64,000 bases of DNA. It comes from Glandiceps talaboti. Lineage: Eukaryota; Hemichordata; Enteropneusta; Spengelidae. Of this stretch, positions 12,932 through 26,584 are shown one piece after another. The notes beneath the pieces are model-generated. The model did not search any database. It was not told the DNA's origin and saw nothing but the letters and a program-made list of their open reading frames with translations. Position 1 is the stretch's first letter. Every line of letters begins with the position of its first letter. The position numbers were made by a program, and so were the translations under genes. The stretch spans positions 16,976,501-17,040,500 of the forward strand of contig NC_135553.1 in the NCBI RefSeq assembly GCF_964340395.1, read 5' to 3'.

Positions 12932-15277
12932 GTAAGTATTTGATGAAAATCTTGAACATACACCCCACTCTTCTCTCTCCCCCCCCCCCCCCACACACAC
13001 ACAAGGGGCAGCAAATATATATTGCAAGCGGCAAAAAAATCCATAATTTATGTGTAGTAATATATAAAAGTTTACCTAAACCATGCCTCCATATTATGTT
13101 TTATTGTACTGTTGTATGTATAACAGTTAGGTAAAAACAAGGAGTAGATGTCAACATACTGAGAACCACTGTCATCTCAAAACTGCAGCAGTTCTTCTCC
13201 ATACTTTTCTCTGTCGGATCATCATTTACAATAGAAAATGAAAAGATCAATAGTCTAGAGTCAAGACATACATAATGAAATAACTTTAGGTATTTTCCCC
13301 AGTTATTTGCACAAGCTGAAAATAGCTTTCTCTGTCTGTTGTGTTTAGTTGAGCCGTAGACAATACCTGTCCCATTCTATTGGGAGACTTTGTAAATGCT
13401 AAATAGTAGATAGTGTCATTCAAAGAAGGTTATGGTTTCTTTAACTGTGATCCTGTTACCCAAATCCCTAAAATAACATCGGCTATTAGAAACGTACACT
13501 ATGAACAGTTTAAAACAACAAATAAAAACTTTTGGCAACTTAGACAAAACTTAAATAATGGTAAAGATTGAATGGGCTTAGTAGGTAAAATACTTGGTCG
13601 TAATTGAGTACAGGATCTGAATAACAATGACTTAAAGTTTTACAATTGAAATTTAGTGTCTGTCTATTTTCTGTGTTTGTGTGAAGGTCAAACTTAGTCA
13701 TTCAAATCACATTCTTAAGACTGGTTGATTATGGGAATGAAAATATCACTTGAGATTGTGATCAACATATTTTTGAAAGTCAAATTTATGATTTTTTTAA
13801 AAAAAAAGGCGGGAACAGGTGAATTGCAATGCTAGCAGAGACAAGTTTGGCCCTGAAGAACGTTTCCTATTAAAAATGTAAGGATTTGTAATTGCAAAAG
13901 ATGGTGACAAAAAAATTTGAAAATCTGCAGTTTTTTTCTCTCTCAAAATATAGCTGGGAATAGGGAAATGTGGCATTGACAGTAGATTTTAAAAACTTAA
14001 TAACAAGTTCCTTAAAGAATCAATGCATACTTGTGTTTTTTAGGAGATTTAAATCAACAAAATTTATTAAGTTTGCACACTTTTTGAATTAAGACAATCA
14101 AGAAAGTGTGAAGTACAACGTTTTGAAGTAAACTTTAGATTGTAGAAGTTTGTTGGAGGAATCGATGCTAAGATGTGTTATTGACTACCGGCAGTAGGCT
14201 GTGAAAGTGACGCATGTCAGACACAATGTACCTCAGCTGACAACAAGGGTGGTAGTGGGGTCACCAATCAATACCAAACAATTATTGTGTGGCAAATATT
14301 CTAAAACTACCTTTGTCAAATACCAACCATTGTCTTGCAAATATGGACCGCTGTCCATACAGAAAAGAGTGGGTGAAGGAAAGCTTATTGGAAAGGCGGT
14401 TGGGGCTTGGGAAAAATCAATGTTGTAAAAGTCGGCACGAGTCCCTGGATTAGTAGTAGGGCAGTGAAAACAATACATGTTGTTTAACAGGTGTACTGTA
14501 CTGATCATTATGGTCGATACCTGAAGAATACGCAGTGGCATGCGTACCTCATTTGCATAAAGTTTGTGAAAGAAATGGGACCAACAGCTAGGTATTACCA
14601 ATGAATATTTGATGGGGGTGATGCCAGTAATAATAATGACTAAAGTAGTTGTTGTCATGGACAGTTATATGGACAACTTGTCTGATATTAACAGTTATGT
14701 GAAAATGAGAAGTGGTCAGGCACCAAAATATATTGTGGATGTGAACTTGATGTAAGATAGAATTTCCACCACAGGGATGATTGTCAGGTCATTTCAGAGA
14801 TGGTTGCATCCATGTTATCCATCTGTGTTTCTTATAGTGTGTTGTAATTAAAAACTTATCCCAGTCATCAGAAGGGAAATTGTCTTAGTCAAGCATGTCT
14901 GGTATCCTAATAAAATGTGAAATATCCAATGTGAAATATGACATGGGAATTGTAGTTAAACCTAACCTTCAAGGTGAAAGACTTGGAGATAGTTCTAGTG
15001 AAAACAAATCTCATTTAGATCTGTGACTAACATAGATTCAAAGAGTGTTCGTTGAACTAGTACATGTCTCCTGTGATAAAGCTCTACATTCTCTCTCCCA
15101 GTGGGAAAGAGTGGTCAAACTCTGTACTGTGTGTGTGTGTTTGAGAAATACCGTTCATCCTTTGATAATTGTGACGCTTTATAAAAAGAAAGATATTTGT
15201 TACACTTCTTTTCAGCCATGTTGTGTTGTAAACAGAGATGTTAAAAATACCTTCTTCTTTTTTCTTCTTCTTTGCAG
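12932..15277 (+). other. Last intron of the meteorin-like gene
   Basis: This 2.35 kb intron has a strong acceptor: a long CTT-rich tract ending in ttgcag at 15277. It holds a C-run next to a short CA tract near 12.98-13.0 kb. A 141-codon open frame runs on the opposite strand (14233-14658), with no recognised similarity. Confidence 0.8.
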
Positions 15278-15609
15278 TGGTGAAGAGTAAAATAAAAGAA
15301 CTCAGTAACGATCAAAGTAATGAGGAAACTAACATCAAAATCTCCATCGGACACATTTACACTCAGGTCCAGGACACTTTTACTGAGAACAAACAAGGCC
15401 GTCACTCTGGCACTGTTGTCATGCCACTGAGATGTGGTGTCAAACATGGAGACGGTCACTTCCTTATGACAGGAAATAAAAGACTTGGAAAAAACAGACT
15501 CAAATGTGCGCCACGATTTTCCGAGTTTAAAAAAGTTGCGAAACTAATGACTGAGAGAGGACTCAATGAATGTGACATGAGTGAAGTAATCAACGCTGAA
15601 GATGATTAG
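15278..15609 (+). CDS. METRNL: Meteorin-like protein, last coding exon
   Basis: The exon completes a split Val codon and encodes 109 further residues to a TAG at 15607-15609. It matches the NTR-like C-terminal part of meteorin proteins. PLRCGVKHGDGHF corresponds to human LLECGVRPGHGDF, then LKCAPRFSEFKK to LGCAPRFKDFQR, and RGLNECDM to RGLNPCEV. The last three family cysteines are in these three blocks. With the nine cysteines visible in the window and one expected in exon 1, the family's ten cysteines are accounted for. The tail after the last cysteine is short and acidic. About 280 residues are encoded in the window, slightly more than the matching part of human METRNL (311 residues in all). 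The three-exon layout of this part matches the human gene. Confidence 0.95.
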
Positions 15610-16417
15610 AAAATATATTTGTTTCCATGACAACTGCACTATGTCACTGCCTCATTTGCATAAGTATATATTTCACCATGTTGTTGACAATCATAGTTGC
15701 AGTATTGCATTGAGGAACGTCAGTACTAACAAGACAATGGTTCAAGACTTTCCTGACTCTGGAAGAATTCTTGAGAGAAAAATATTCACGTTAGCTGTTA
15801 TATACGTTAACTTTCAATGTTTCTGTTCTGTTCTGTTATGTTCTTGTGGCATTTTGTTTTTCAAAACCCCATATTGAAAATTTTCTCTAACAAATTACCA
15901 GATGATGATTTATTTTGATGTTCTGTTTTAAAAGTTGTTTTGATATTGTGTTTTTGTTTTGTCCAAACGACTGTTTAAACTGGTGTTTATCAGTTGAGAA
16001 GGATGTAACTTTTATCCAGGAATGTGAAACTCTTCCAACGTTTAGCTTATCATCATGAAAATTACCACATGTAAAGTCTTATCATTATAGGGCCCTGCAG
16101 TAATGAGCCTCTAAATAGATCCAGTAATTGAGTTTTCACTTTTAGAACAATGTCTAATTAGAACTGTTATAATTACTGCATGATTTCCAGGATAATCTGC
16201 AGGGTTTGTTTTCAACAAGTTGTCAGCATCATGCTGTGTTGCAGTCTTATCTGTATACCCAAAACAAGTTAAAACTTGTAAAAAAAGTAGTTAAACATCA
16301 CTTGACTCAATTCCTGTGGATGTGTTGTTGTTAGCTCATGACCCTAACACTCCTCTTTCCTTCTCTCCCCCCACTTTACCAGCATTGAAAATACAAATAC
16401 TATTTATCCAGCATCAA

Positions 16418-16430
16418 AGGTCAGAGGTCA
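16418..16430 (+). promoter_or_regulatory. DR1-type AGGTCA repeat
   Basis: AGGTCA, G, AGGTCA: a perfect DR1 nuclear-receptor motif in the probable 3' UTR of the meteorin-like gene. Confidence 0.3.
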
Positions 16431-16543
16431 GAGATAGATACACAGGGTGACTAGAGTAGCTTCTGTCAATGTTCAGGAAAATAGGGAAAAGTCTTCCAGA
16501 GTAGATCATCCACTACCGACACAATTAGCCTTCATTGATTGTA

Positions 16544-16549
16544 AATAAA
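16544..16549 (+). terminator. Candidate polyadenylation signal for the meteorin-like gene
   Basis: This is a canonical AATAAA in the context gtaaataaagaa, about 935 bases after the stop codon. TG- and T-rich sequence follows downstream. Confidence 0.35.
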
Positions 16550-18519
16550 GAATATGTATTCAGGAGTAATTATGTGGCGACGGTTCTGTCACAGTCGACA
16601 TGTCGAGTGCAATAGGCTTTTGAAAACTGTATGTTTTGTAAGATAGAAATCATGTGTATACTTTTATTGATGTAAATTGTATTTCCCTTTAGTTGTGTAG
16701 TAATTGTTTTCTCCAGTAATTTGTCAATTACATGGAGGATTTTTTTTCCTTCACTATTCCAACTTACAGACACTGCCAATCTCATTCTTTTAAATCTGAT
16801 CATATTTTATCCTCTCAATTTTTATATATGTCTGAACTTTTTTAGTCTTTTTCTTTCCAGAGAAACATAACCTAGAATCACAAATGTATATTTTCTTACT
16901 GAGTAAAAGATAGTTCGATATTATTAATTATAAGTTCACATTCAGCTGTTTGGGATAAACTTGCACTTGCACTCATAAATGATGAGAAACAGTAAGTTGC
17001 AGGATTACTTTTTATAAAATATATTTCTTTTGGAGAATATATTGTTAATGGTTCCAAGAATCAATAGGACGGTAGAATCTAGTTGCATTCGTTTCCAATG
17101 TATCGTTCCAAAGTAACTATATTGTACTGTCGTATGTCTTTTGGTTGTGTCACGAAATATCAATGTTTACGAAAACTTAAAAAAAATCATTTTAACAAGA
17201 TGGTGCCCACTTATTGTTATACTTCCGTTCAACAAGGTTGCAGTGAAGTGGTATGCAGTTTCACCAGTGTTTTATAAAAAAACATCACCACGATTTGTTC
17301 AGTGTTGGAAATCTTCCATCATTTATTGTCCGACTCCGAGATAGCAGCCATGAATATTCATAAATTGTACATATTGACCACCAACGTACAGCTCTATATT
17401 AAACATTGTAACTTTATCAAAGATATCCAAAAAAAATATGAAGATCACACTTGTAAACATGATTATCACGGTATAATGATCTTTGATCATGTAAATCCAC
17501 ACTTTGCAACTCTAGAACATGTCTAGTTTTGACACCTTCTCAGATACGGCCATGACAAGTTATAACTCAAAATATCTATAGGATGAGTTGACTGTGTATT
17601 TACTGGCCTCAATCTATGACTAGATGTACACATTGGCATTTGATGGTATTTTACCATGAGTTAGAGCCTTTCCCATTGCATATTTAATATTACAGTACAA
17701 TTCAGGGTATCTGTTGACGCGCACAAGATTTGTAATTAAGAAAAAACTTAGGTGTACACATTGTCATTCTGGTTCATAAACTCTCAAACTTGAAAGGGGG
17801 GGGGGGGGGGTTAAAAAACACACACCTGTGCTGTACCCAGATTTAGGAATTCCATTTTCTCTTGAAAGCTTTCTTTGATTATCCAAGGAGAATGTATTGG
17901 ATGTATGGATGCCTAATCAGTTTTTACTTATAAACAATTATTCGTTTTGAAACTTGAAAATCCTGTCAAAGATAAACTTTGAAAAGATATATGGTAAAAA
18001 GATTGAATGCACTGATTCTATAGTATTTACTACTAGTCAGCCCATTAGACCCTACACTACATTCATGTAGGGTCTATGATCAGCCACATGATTATCTGGT
18101 TAATAAGTTAACATAGTATAGTACAATATCACACTATAATTAGAACTGTGTTTGTAAAGCTTGACTTTGTATTGTATTCCATCAACCATAATAACTTGCA
18201 CACAATGTGGTCTAATCACGTTTTTAAAAAAAATCAAAAGGGAGAATATTTGAGAAAAGAATAGTGTTGAAATGGATATTGAAAGTATGTTTACTCCTGC
18301 TGCTTGCAGGATTAAAAGTTTAAGAGCACACTTGTTCTGCAAATTGTCAGTTTGTTGATTATGTCAAGTTCTGTGTTATCCCAAACAGCTACAAGTCATT
18401 CCGCTATGTCATCTACATACTGGTCGTTCTTACGTGTCTCTGTATTATTGTCTTCAAATACTGTCTTAGTATTTGTCATCTTTGTCTGAAATACTGCACT
18501 GTCTCTCTGAGTGTGTTTA

Positions 18520-18770
18520 CTCACAATGGGTCATGGCAAAACTTTACATGTAATAACCAGTTCTGTCTGTCTGTGTGTTTGTTTGTACACACAGTACTCT
18601 GCACTGTAGACCATGGCAGACATAACCAGTGCACAGTCTGTGTGTGTACTCACACGATATAGTATAGTTCGTTGTGGGTCACGGCAGACTTAAACCAGTG
18701 CTTGTCTATCTGTCTACTCACACCATAAAAGTTTCTTGTGGGTCATGGCAGACTTAATCAGTGTAATGTC
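18520..18770. repeat. Diverged minisatellite, about 60-80 bp unit, four copies
   Basis: The motif GGGTCATGGCAGACTTAA recurs near 18528, 18608, 18677 and 18739, each time followed by CAGT-rich and CTGTCTGTC-type sequence. Confidence 0.7.
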
Positions 18771-19224
18771 AAACACTACATGTGTATATATTTGTGAAAT
18801 TAAAACACTTTTTTTAATGATAATACCTGACAGGTTTGCATTTTGTCTCTCTGTATGAGTGTGTGTGTGTATAGCATGTAATGTAATCAGTGTGAGATAA
18901 TCATTGGTATGGTGGCCTGTAGTAATCTTAGCCAACACAAAGTGTAGAAATTGAGATTACCAATTTCAGACTCTGGATTGTTTCACCATTCATTGGCAAC
19001 GTATTTACTACCGTATCTGCAAAGTGTTGGTTCAGTTTAGAATTCACTCTTCTGAACACAAGGATGGCAAATGCCAAACTAAGCTTAAATGCCTGTGGGC
19101 AAAGCTGTACTTTGATGGGTGCTAGCTGTTAGAAAAAAATACATAGAGAGTTTAGAATAAAAAACACTGCAAAATATATTTACCAGAATGTACTAAAAGT
19201 GATGGCTGTGATATGTACAATGTA

Positions 19225-19505
19225 CTGTTACCATAGCTACAGTAGTAGCAGAGATGTAGAGCTTATAGCTGAACACTACTGTTACCATGGTTACAGTAAC
19301 AGGGATGTAGAGCTGATAGCTGGTGAATACTACATACTGTTACCATTGTCATAGTAGAAGCAGGGATGTAGATAGAGAGCTGCTAGCTGGTGTATACAAC
19401 ACACCATGGTTACAGTAGAAGCAGGGATGTAGAGCTGATAACTGCAATACTACATAATGTTACCATGGTTACAGTAGTAGCCAGGATGTAGATGAGCTGA
19501 TATCT
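19225..19505. repeat. Diverged minisatellite, about 53-64 bp unit, five copies
   Basis: Units contain GTTACCATGGTTACAGTAG, AGCAGGGATGTAGA and GCTGATAGCTG. Copies begin near 19228, 19281, 19339, 19402 and 19459. Confidence 0.8.
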
Positions 19506-19618
19506 GACAAACGCAAACCTACAATTAATATTTTACCAGCTACTTTAATTTGACTTTTTGAATACATTCTGTCTATTTTTTGTGATCATCCACAAACCCC
19601 CAAACCTTCACTTCACGT

Positions 19619-19740
19619 CTAGCCTGGATGCCAACGTGGTCTCTATCATATGAAAGATTAGTCTAGATGCCAACATGGCTTCTAACTAAAGCATGGAGTG
19701 TAGGTGTAAATGGTAATGATACTGTATAGGAACTAGACTA
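19619..19740 (+). repeat. TAGTCTRG short dispersed repeat, copy 4 with a partial duplicate
   Basis: A full copy (19659-19740) begins TAGTCTAGATGCCAACATGG and ends GGAACTAGACTA. Immediately before it is a second left half (AGCCTGGATGCCAACGTGG). Confidence 0.75.
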
Positions 19741-20319
19741 CTGAAAGATTTGATGAAGGATAACACTAGACTACTACTGCCCCTCTTTATAGTAGACCTG
19801 CTATATACATGCTTCACCAAGCACGTTAACCTTGCAACAGCTGTGGTTCAACGCCAAAACACAATTGTTATTATTATTGCACCTTGTATGTACTAAGATT
19901 GACTATTATCAGTCACAATATACCTCAGTTGCTGTAAATGCAAAACTAGACATTGTCATTTCTTTTTTACTGCAAGATTTTATTTTTGAATATTTCCATC
20001 TTATTTATCATTGAAACATGTATCGTCATATAGTTATCAAAACCTATCAATATCTTACAAAGTTTTGGAGTCATCACATTTGTACATTTATTTACATTTA
20101 CAGAAATCATCAAGTCAGTATCCACAGCACCATCAATGATTGCTATAAAAGAGACAGTACTTGTGCTGGATTTTGTGTATTTTAATGACGTGCACAAATA
20201 GATGAAAAATAGCCAAAAGTTACTACAATGTGTCAGAAATTTTCATTTTCTTTAAAAATTATAAGAATTACCCAGTCAAATCCAACCTCTACATCAAAGT
20301 TAATGTGATTCTGAGTCAC

Positions 20320-20321
<2 letters not shown>

Positions 20322-20366
<45 letters not shown>
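20322..20366. repeat. (GT)n microsatellite
   Basis: An uninterrupted GT run of about 22 units. Confidence 0.95.
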
Positions 20367-20369
<3 letters not shown>

Positions 20370-21495
20370 ATGTCACATTTCATTTTATGATATACTGCCC
20401 TTCAGCCATTTTCCCACAGTATCCTCAAAGCACACAAATTTGACAGTTGAGAGGCAATAAATTATGTCTATAACAACCATCAATGTCATTCTCTACCCCA
20501 TTTCAAATATTCCCATAGCCAATCTTTCACATTGGATCCTAGGTGGTAGCCTATATAGCCTAGACTGGCCATGGTCTCTATAGCTATCCAGTCACCAAAG
20601 TTAGTTAAAAACAACTGCCGACATCAGACCATGGACAAACGGAATCTGTTACAAACAGGGAAAGCAAACAAACGCATTGGATTAAAAACACTTGGCTCAG
20701 CATGTTGGAAAAGCAGAGACTTGCATTACCCACCATGGTTTGATAAGAACAGTTTTATGGCCTCTTTATGTGTACATGAAACTGGAAATTTGTTTGTGAA
20801 TGTGAACTATTATGTAAAATGAGCATAAAACTTCTTATGAAATGATGGAATGTAATACAAGTCTCTCTGTCTGTATTTCCAACATGATGTACCAAGTGTT
20901 ATTAATCCAATTCATTTGTTTACTCTCCCCGTTTGTAATAGGTTCCATTGTCCATGGTCTGATGTTGGCAGTTGTGTCTATATACCCACACAGTTTCTGC
21001 AGTACAAGGACTAAGGCTCTTTAAGGGTTAATCCCAAAATATAAAACTATTTGAAGGTGTTTTTTTTCAACCAAGGACGTTTTAATCCAGACATGTTTTT
21101 AGCCAAACCAATGGATAGATATATAGTACGTAAGACCATTGATGACTCTGGGAAGTCTCTGGACTAGAGATAGTAAGACCATGACATCGACAAGCCTGTC
21201 TTAGGTAGGAATTAAATCAGAATGTTTAAATATAGAGAGAATGGAGATAAACACGTTAATTGGCAAACCTCTTTAAAGTACTAATAATAAATACATTATA
21301 TGTTTTATTGGTGGGTGTTTATTTTGATTTGTTCATGGACATTGGTAATCCAAGTTGATATTTGTTCATACAAACCAAAATAGACTAGATTTAATAGAGA
21401 CCAGGCCTTGATTTTAGATGGAGTGATAATGGGATTCAATTCTTAGATATATAGTTCCAATGTTTTGTGTTGTTCAACCATGGAAAATATGACTG

Positions 21496-21546
21496 ACCTA
21501 AGGGGCCTTGTCTATGACTCAAAACAAGTGACAAGGCCCCTTAGGT
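21496..21546. repeat. Perfect 17-bp inverted repeat with 17-base loop
   Basis: ACCTAAGGGGCCTTGTC at 21496-21512 is followed, after 17 bases, by its exact complement at 21530-21546. RNA from either strand would form a strong hairpin. Confidence 0.8.
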
Positions 21547-24500
21547 TACAAGTATTCTGGCTGAATGAAGAAACTATAGGGGAATAGTATTGTTATACCT
21601 TCACAAACATAGATCATGAAAAATCCTGAAAAAATCCTAACAATTTGGAACTTTGAATACCGCAGAATCAGCGGTTGGACGTAGATGCACATAGAATGAC
21701 CAGTGTATAATTCCCTATATTTTGTTCAAACATGTTCAATTTGGCTTGCATGAGGTAATTATATAAAGACAGGTAGAATACTGACACTCACTCATTTCTT
21801 ACTCTAAGTCTAAGAGAGCCTTTCATTCAGGAAAAGAAAAGAACACAAATTCCAGACTGAAAAAATTCCGGACTGAAATAATATACAAATAGAATGATCA
21901 CTCTACACATAAACTAAGAAGCTCAGGAGTATGATTCCATCAGTGTTTATGTTTTTACAGCACGAAGAAATAAATAAAAAAAAATTCACACATTTTTAAA
22001 TTTGAAAAAATATAATAGTCTGTTTCAAATAAAAGGTTAGTGGATTTTATATGAGATTGGGTTCTCCTTTGAATCTATGATTGATTTACTTTTACTCTTT
22101 TTATGTTATGAAATATGTGCAACATTCACCTAATTTAAAGTCACTTGGTGTCCAGTTGCCACGCCGGGTTAAAACCCTACTTGTCCCTAGGAGTCACTGT
22201 AAAAACAGGAACACTTGAAGTCTGGAGACATTAGAATTATGAAGTGTGTACTCTAGCTACTCTGTCAAGCAATATGACCCACACCTCGAGTATGTTGATA
22301 ATCATCAAGTCTATTGAACTCAAGTACTGGAAGGAAAAATCTCCGATGATTCAACTGTTATGGACAAAGTAGTGATTTCAAGTGTGTGTGGAGACATGTA
22401 GTTGTACCGATCGGATGGACACCTGTTTTTAAACAAAGTCATGGTTGATTTAATATAAGAAGGAAATCCACAAAAGTTGAAATTCAGACAGAGTTGACAA
22501 ATATCAGTCAACAGGTGAATAACGAAGACAAATTCCTGAGAGAGATGACCCATGATGTTATTTTATCATTCATCACAATAGATCAATGGATAAAATGCCA
22601 ACCTGACAACCCTGCTGTTATTGATAAAGTGTGATGCATGCTTTAGACTTCAAAATAGCAACCCTCTATTAGTGTATCACACGTAGCGCCTTCATTTTTT
22701 CAGGAATCTTGGCAAGCAACCAATGGATTTTAAAGGTTCTATACAAGAATTGTCAACATTGAATTATCGCAAACAATGCTATGGAATCACGTAGGGTGTA
22801 TCACAAAATTTGTTTTTCTTATCCCAACTACAATGGTGATTCTTACGCCTATTATTTGGCACACTACCTGGGCCATGTGGAATGCACCCCTCGGCGTATT
22901 GTCTGTGTTGAGTGGCAGGCTGACTGGACATGCGTTCAGTGGGCAGTTCGTGTGGCTTACATTGGCAGGCAGCCAAAGCACCCACATACTAAACTTGCAA
23001 CGACCTAGGGTAAACAAAGTGGAACTACAATTCCCTTTCTTAGTCTAGTCCCTATTTATTAACTAGGTAACCATAGAAGATGAAATCTACTTCAAACCTA
23101 ACACACCAACTTAAATGCTAGAGCACACAGGAAACGGCTGCAAAACTGGTAAAAGGCGACCACTGTTTTAAGGTGAATCAGCCTGAGGAAGTTTGTACAG
23201 GTTTGACTAAATCTCCAATGATCTAATAGAATGGTATAAATACTAGCATTGTTCTACAATTGACTTTAAAACTAAAATAACAGTTTTAAAATCACTAAAT
23301 CTCCTCAACTATAAACGCACCTCTTTTTTTTGCTCACAATCATTATCTGTTACCCCTCTTAGTTATTGCCTGGCTTAGTGAAGTCCTACTACAGGAAATC
23401 TTAACTTTAATACCAACAAAGTGGTGTTTTTCTTACTGCAACACTGCATTTATACTGTAGTCATTGTCACATAATACTCTGACAGTATATATAAAAAAAA
23501 AAACCCACACTAAATTTTCTCCTGCTTTCAGACTGAGTTATTTGGAACTCGAAATCTATTCCAAGTTAGCCGAGAAGTTGCCTGCCTCAGAAATTGCTAT
23601 GCAAATTCTTTATTAACAAGAACAATGAAAAAAAGTTTCTTTCTTCTTTTCTTTAATTAAGATTGTAACGACTGTATTTCATAAATATAAATATCTTTGT
23701 ATTTTTCAGTACTATAGTTTCATTCATTTCCTTCGATATTTCTCTGAATTTTTGCGCTGAAAATTGCAGCTGACATAATCCTTTATGCACCTGAGAAACA
23801 AACAAACAAACAAGACACAAATAAAAGTAAACTAACAGAATGAAAAACAACTGTATGCTGATTTTTAGATCAGACAAGCACTTCATCCACTACCTCCTCC
23901 CCCTCCCCCCTCCTTATCGGAATACCCGCCCCTCACACCTCCGTTACTCATCTGAGAGATAAAAAGGGTCATTGAAGTTGAAAAACAAAGCGTAGAATGT
24001 GCGTAAAGCCAACCTCTACACGCCTTGGTGTATCTACAGCTACTATCAATCAGTAACACAAGTCATTACAACAGACAACTATGTGGTTTTACCAGATAGT
24101 TTGGATAATGTGAACCTACTATTAGTCTCAAGTACTGCTGGATACATTTAACCATTCCTATAAATAATACTATATATATATATGTATATATCTATATTAA
24201 TTCAGCTTTCTTAATATTCACCATGTGTTCATGAATTATTTTATATCTGTGTAATTCACAGCAAATGGATGTTTAAATCAGAATTAACCTCTAACCCCAC
24301 CACTCCCACTGTTTTGTAGTGTCGCCACCAGTCCTACCAACAACAATAGACACAAACCTAAAATATGGACACTATTGGGGTATGCTACATTACATGACTG
24401 GTTTAAAAGATCAAACAAAGGTTCATTGCCCCCTCTATCCCATAATATTGATTCATTCAAGATCACTATGGAAACTTTTGTCATGTCAGCCAATCAGATG

Positions 24501-25523
24501 TCAGTATTCTAGACTTCAAAAGTTCAACAGTTGAGGATCCACAAAAGTTTGAAATATAATGTATTCATTGTATTAATACAATTGAATTGTTCTGCAAAAT
24601 GTTTAAAAAATAGCAAAACTACAAATTTGTTGGGAATAATTAGGAGAGGGGATACAGTGAAATATCAAGAAGTTATGTTTTGGCCCTGATTTTGGAGGTC
24701 TCTACAGATCAAAGACAAGCTAATGGAAATTCCATTCTTGTATGTCTTTTTGGTCTGTTGGACCTGGTGATATTTTCAATATGGATCAAAAAGATGGTGA
24801 ACCTTGGAAAGTTGTAATCTGATGCTGCGGACATCACTAACACAAAGTAAATTGAAGATCTAGTAGATTTCAGTTTCCTGGATCAAAATGATAAAACTCA
24901 GTTGGGTTGCAATGTACATTATCAACTACCAGATGTTAAAAGCCCTTTACAAGCATTGCTCAACATGCTATTAGGCACTAACAAGAAATTTGATTAAAGC
25001 AGCCTACGGTCTTTACAGATTAGCAACTTTTTTTATCTCAGCCGTAAGATTACCGTTGCATTTTAAGTATGACCACTTGCAGCAAGGGTTATGAGAACGT
25101 TTGGCAGTATGCCAACATCACTGTCCTAGTTCTGAGACGTAGCGAATGTATGTAGTGAAATTTTGTACACATGTGCTGTGTGACAGTTTTAGTGATGGTT
25201 TAGAATAGCAAATTCCATCCAGGGAAGCTATAGTATGTGTATCAATATTCCTAGCTATGAATGAACGATTCCTATATTATTGCTATGCAGCTGTTTCATT
25301 CATACTTGGCCACTACGTTGGAACTTTCTGTTTCAGAGCTGAGTGTCTGTTTAAAGGTGTTGGCTTAGATTAGGCTTTAGATTCAAGTGTTTGTCTGATG
25401 GCATCGGCTTAGATTTGGCTTTCACCAAGGTTTGAGTAGGGAAGGGGGCTGAGTCTCAAAGCTAATGCCTGCAAGTCAGGGTGAAAGTAAGACCACAATG
25501 AAATTCAATAGTTAGTTCGACTT

Positions 25524-25601
25524 TAGTCTGGATGCCAACTGTGGTCTAACCACTGTGAGTGAAGGTATAAATCGTAACGATACTGTGTAGGAACTAGACT
25601 A
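25524..25601 (+). repeat. TAGTCTRG short dispersed repeat, copy 5
   Basis: Begins TAGTCTGGATGCCAACTGTG and ends AGGAACTAGACTA. An almost full-length copy. Confidence 0.8.
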
Positions 25602-26055
25602 GTTCGACTTAGGTTTACCAATCAAATTTATCTATTACATAATCATAAACTCAAATATCACAACAAAATTTGTCAAAAATATTTCACATTCAATTTAGGA
25701 CCATTAGATTTGGTGAAAATAGTCAAATATAGTGTTATTTACATTTGTAAAAATATGCATGGTTGAAAAAAAATGACAATATTTATTATTGATTGAAACT
25801 TGAAATCATGTGAAAAGTTGTTAACCAGTGAAGTTAATTTCTATGACCTATTTGTTGTAGCAAGAGAGGAAATATTTGATGTGTTGAGAAAATAAATATT
25901 TCTGGAACCAAAATAATTTGTGTGGCATACATATTTCAGATTGTTGTGTATTTGATAGTTATAGCATTAAGCGGTAGTCGTGACAACAGGCCTGTTAAGT
26001 AGGTGGAACTGCTTGAGTACCACATACTTCTCTAACCAAAATTATTTGATCAAAC

Positions 26056-26275
26056 TTTTTCATATTCCTAGACTTAAATTGTAGAAAATATCCTCTTGTA
26101 TAAATCTCTGTCACAATAGTTGTGCAAAAAAGATATCAACTTTTGTTCGAAGCGTGTTTTGACAGATTTTTTCATATTTCATAAATTTTTTAACACATTT
26201 TATTTTTATTTGGACTAGAATCGTAGAAAATTTCCTTTTATATAAATTTGTGCCAAAATAATGGTGAAAAAATGG
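26056..26275. repeat. Diverged duplication of about 78 bp, spaced about 142 bp
   Basis: Blocks at about 26056-26132 and 26198-26275 share a core: a CTAGA-type start, then TCGTAGAAAATTTCC-type sequence, then TATAAATYTSTGYCA. Confidence 0.45.
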
Positions 26276-26584
26276 CCACACACAAAGAAAATATTTCCAT
26301 CTATTTCAAATATGTCTTGAAGTGAAGAAGTTAAACTGAACATTTTTTCCATATCCTCTGTGGAATGAATTACACCTAGCGTCAGATTATGATGTCCTTG
26401 TAGGCCTCTATGTCTTCCGTCTTCCGCTAATCTTGGAAATGACAGGATGTAATGAAAGATTTTCTACAAATGACAGCTATCATATGTGAATAGTTGGGAT
26501 AGCTAAGTGATGAAAAGCATGAACTACGTGTTATCAATAGATAGAGAATAATGTAATTTACAGTCATGTTAGTGTGCAACAGAT

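Larger units (their letters stand above)
15610..16549 (+). other. Probable 3' UTR of the meteorin-like gene
   Basis: No coding continuation is seen after the TAG. The first AATAAA I find on the plus strand is at 16544-16549, which would give a 3' UTR of roughly 950 bases. A DR1-type motif (two AGGTCA half-sites one base apart) lies at 16418-16430. The extent is inferred from the polyadenylation motif only. Confidence 0.4.

Noticed and set aside
22776-23048. Patch open in four frames with higher GC
   Set aside because: No domain or splice borders were recognised. Openness in several frames at once is better explained by composition than by coding.
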